A DNA stretch of 38,343 bases from a virus: positions 1-38,343 of the IMG/VR virus record IMGVR_UViG_3300024355_000202; one strand, written 5' to 3'. The notes under the pieces are model-generated. The model ran no database searches. It had not been told where the DNA came from and saw only the letters and a program-made list of their open reading frames with translations. Shown here piece after piece: positions 37,310-38,343 of this stretch (positions within the stretch are counted from its first letter, which is position 1; the number at the start of each line of letters is the position of its first letter). The translations under genes and the position numbers were made by a program.

Positions 37310-37341
37310 TAGACAGGAGGCACGTATAGCGGTACTTTACT
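37310..37341 (+). promoter_or_regulatory. Weak candidate promoter for integrase
   Basis: TAGACA at 37310 and TTTACT at 37336 face the integrase, but the spacer is 20 bases. The bases after TTTACT (CGGCCC) resemble those after early promoter 3. The whole divergent gap is only 64 bases. Confidence 0.25.
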
Positions 37342-37361
37342 CGGCCCTGTAGGCGACTACT

Positions 37362-38216
37362 GTGCCACACACCCTCCAAAGCGCATGGGCCGAGTTCCAC
37401 GCAGAGCGTTCTGCTGTCTTGTGTCCCACCAGTCTCATGGCGGACTACAGGCAAGTCGACAAGTGGATCGGTCGCTGTCCGGTTACAGAACTGGAGCAAG
37501 GCAGGCAGGTTCTTACATGGGTTTTGAGCCAGCAGCCCGTCAAGTCCAGCCGCAGGGTGGCTATGTATGTCAAGGCCCTTTATCGCTGGGCCAGCAGCGA
37601 AGACATTGCCTACCTGCCTAAAAATCCGATTGCCAGTTTTCGGATGCCTAAGGCGCCCCAGATGGATGAAGAAATCATCGTAATTCCACGCAGCGAAGTA
37701 GCGCTTTTACTCACTGCTCTAGAAGCTCGCCAAACAAAATGTGGCGCACGTTGGTCGGCTTACTCTGAATTTATGCTCCAGACAGCAATGCGTACAGGTG
37801 AAGTTCGCGCTGCCAAGTGGACTGACCTAAAGGATGGGAAGTTATTGATCCATTGCAATTACACCCTTACGCATGGCCTGAAGTTTTCTACAAAAACAAA
37901 CAAGAAACGTGTTGTACCTTTAAACGAAAAGTGTTTAGAAATTCTTGATTCCGTAGACAAGGACAATGAATATATTTTCCCGTACAACAGGTATGCGTTC
38001 CAGAGTTTTTTCTATGACAGAGCCAAGGAATTGCACACTGCTGGATTAACGAGTCACCGTTACCGGCCTTACGATCTGCGCCACACAGCAATCAGCCGGT
38101 GGATTGAGGCAGGAATACCCGTGGCGCAAGTCGCAAAGTGGGCCGGCAATACGGCTGAGGTTATTTGGAAGCACTACTGCAATACAACGCAGGACTATGA
38201 AATGCCGACGCTTTAA
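37362..38216 (+). CDS. int: Tyrosine recombinase/integrase
   Basis: A 284-aa protein from GTG 37362. The N-terminal 100 residues form a SAM-like arm and core-binding part (QVDKWIGRCPVTEL to RWASSEDIAYLPKNPI). The catalytic set is Arg144 in TAMRTGEVRA, the beta-hairpin Lys in STKTNKKRVVPL (about 178-182), YDLRHT (Arg240, His241), and Tyr272 in WKHYCNT. The usual His before DLR is Tyr, and the second His/Trp position is Asn (WAGN), a variant known in phage integrases. It should integrate the circular phage DNA at a host site. No tRNA end or core site was found next to it. Confidence 0.9.
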   Translation: MPHTLQSAWAEFHAERSAVLCPTSLMADYRQVDKWIGRCPVTELEQGRQVLTWVLSQQPVKSSRRVAMYVKALYRWASSEDIAYLPKNPIASFRMPKAPQMDEEIIVIPRSEVALLLTALEARQTKCGARWSAYSEFMLQTAMRTGEVRAAKWTDLKDGKLLIHCNYTLTHGLKFSTKTNKKRVVPLNEKCLEILDSVDKDNEYIFPYNRYAFQSFFYDRAKELHTAGLTSHRYRPYDLRHTAISRWIEAGIPVAQVAKWAGNTAEVIWKHYCNTTQDYEMPTL

Positions 38217-38343
38217 CCTTGTTCTCTAGTGGGGTCAGCGGGCGCGGGCGTAATTGAAGAATTGACATGCCTTATGTAAGGGGACCTGGAGGCGTAAACG
38301 TTCCGGTGTATTTTGCATAACCCTTATAAACAGCAAGATCTTG
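38217..38343 (-). other. Possible continuation of the ORF at position 1
   Basis: After the integrase stop no plus-strand gene is seen in these 127 bases. On the minus strand, bases 38343-38272 keep the frame of the ORF that enters at position 54 (QDLAVYKGYAKYTGTFTPPG, PLT, then TAA). This holds only if the window is a circular sequence cut at this point. Two GC-rich tracts near 38235-38250 form no good terminator. Confidence 0.45.

Noticed and set aside
38217-38343. tRNA or attachment site next to the integrase
   Set aside because: No clover-leaf, T-loop sequence or long repeat could be seen on either side of the integrase.
1-38343. CRISPR array, insertion sequence or photosynthesis gene
   Set aside because: No spaced direct repeats of CRISPR type, no transposase, and no psbA or similar gene was found on either strand.

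Overview
The window looks like the genome of a small tailed temperate phage with a long flexible (siphovirus-type) tail, either complete or nearly so. The host is probably a picocyanobacterium (Synechococcus/Cyanobium type). That host call is an inference. It rests on the modular collagen-like tail fibre, a homing endonuclease beside the terminase, many short early proteins of a cyanophage style, and early genes that mostly lack Shine-Dalgarno sequences. No photosynthesis gene, tRNA, CRISPR array or insertion sequence was seen.

Late structural block, minus strand, about 24.2 kb down to 1. In order of transcription it holds: small terminase, an HNH endonuclease, large terminase, a small acidic protein, portal (DUF4055 type), MuF-like head protein, four small charged proteins (including DUF6496-like and Tudor/HVA1-like), scaffold, major capsid protein, decoration-like protein, connector and neck proteins with a tandem pair of small paralogues, tail terminator, and tail tube. 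After a terminator come the tail-assembly chaperone pair G/GT (T lies in another frame), tape measure, distal tail proteins with an NlpC/P60-like domain, a J-like tip protein, three minor tail proteins, the fibre, and two very short ORFs with matching N-termini. One plus-strand gene (17724-17918) sits inside this block.

Early block, plus strand, 24.28-33.75 kb. It begins with a short ORF carrying a strong ribosome site and a ribbon-helix-helix/initiator-like protein. A 233-bp non-coding leader with a 13-bp direct repeat and a KilA-N protein follow. The recombination genes are a PD-(D/E)XK exonuclease, a RusA resolvase and a Sak3/DUF1071-type annealing protein. The rest are HTH, RHH and zinc-finger proteins and many proteins of 45-126 aa. 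Three promoters with the same plan (TTGnnA-like, 17 bp, TTTARGGG then TATACT/TTTACT) each start an early sub-operon. No polymerase, primase or helicase was recognised, so replication probably relies on the host.

Lysis block, minus strand, 37.3-34.3 kb. It holds a fibre-assembly-like protein, a 45-aa basic protein, a one-TM coiled-coil protein, a one-TM 45-aa protein with a CCCAAAG slippery site leading into a 94-codon ORF, a GH24 + peptidase M15 endolysin and a dCTP deaminase-like protein, and it closes with a terminator. A tyrosine integrase (plus strand) follows at 37.36-38.2 kb. The minus-strand ORF cut at position 1 continues in frame if the two window ends are joined, which fits a circular genome but does not prove it.
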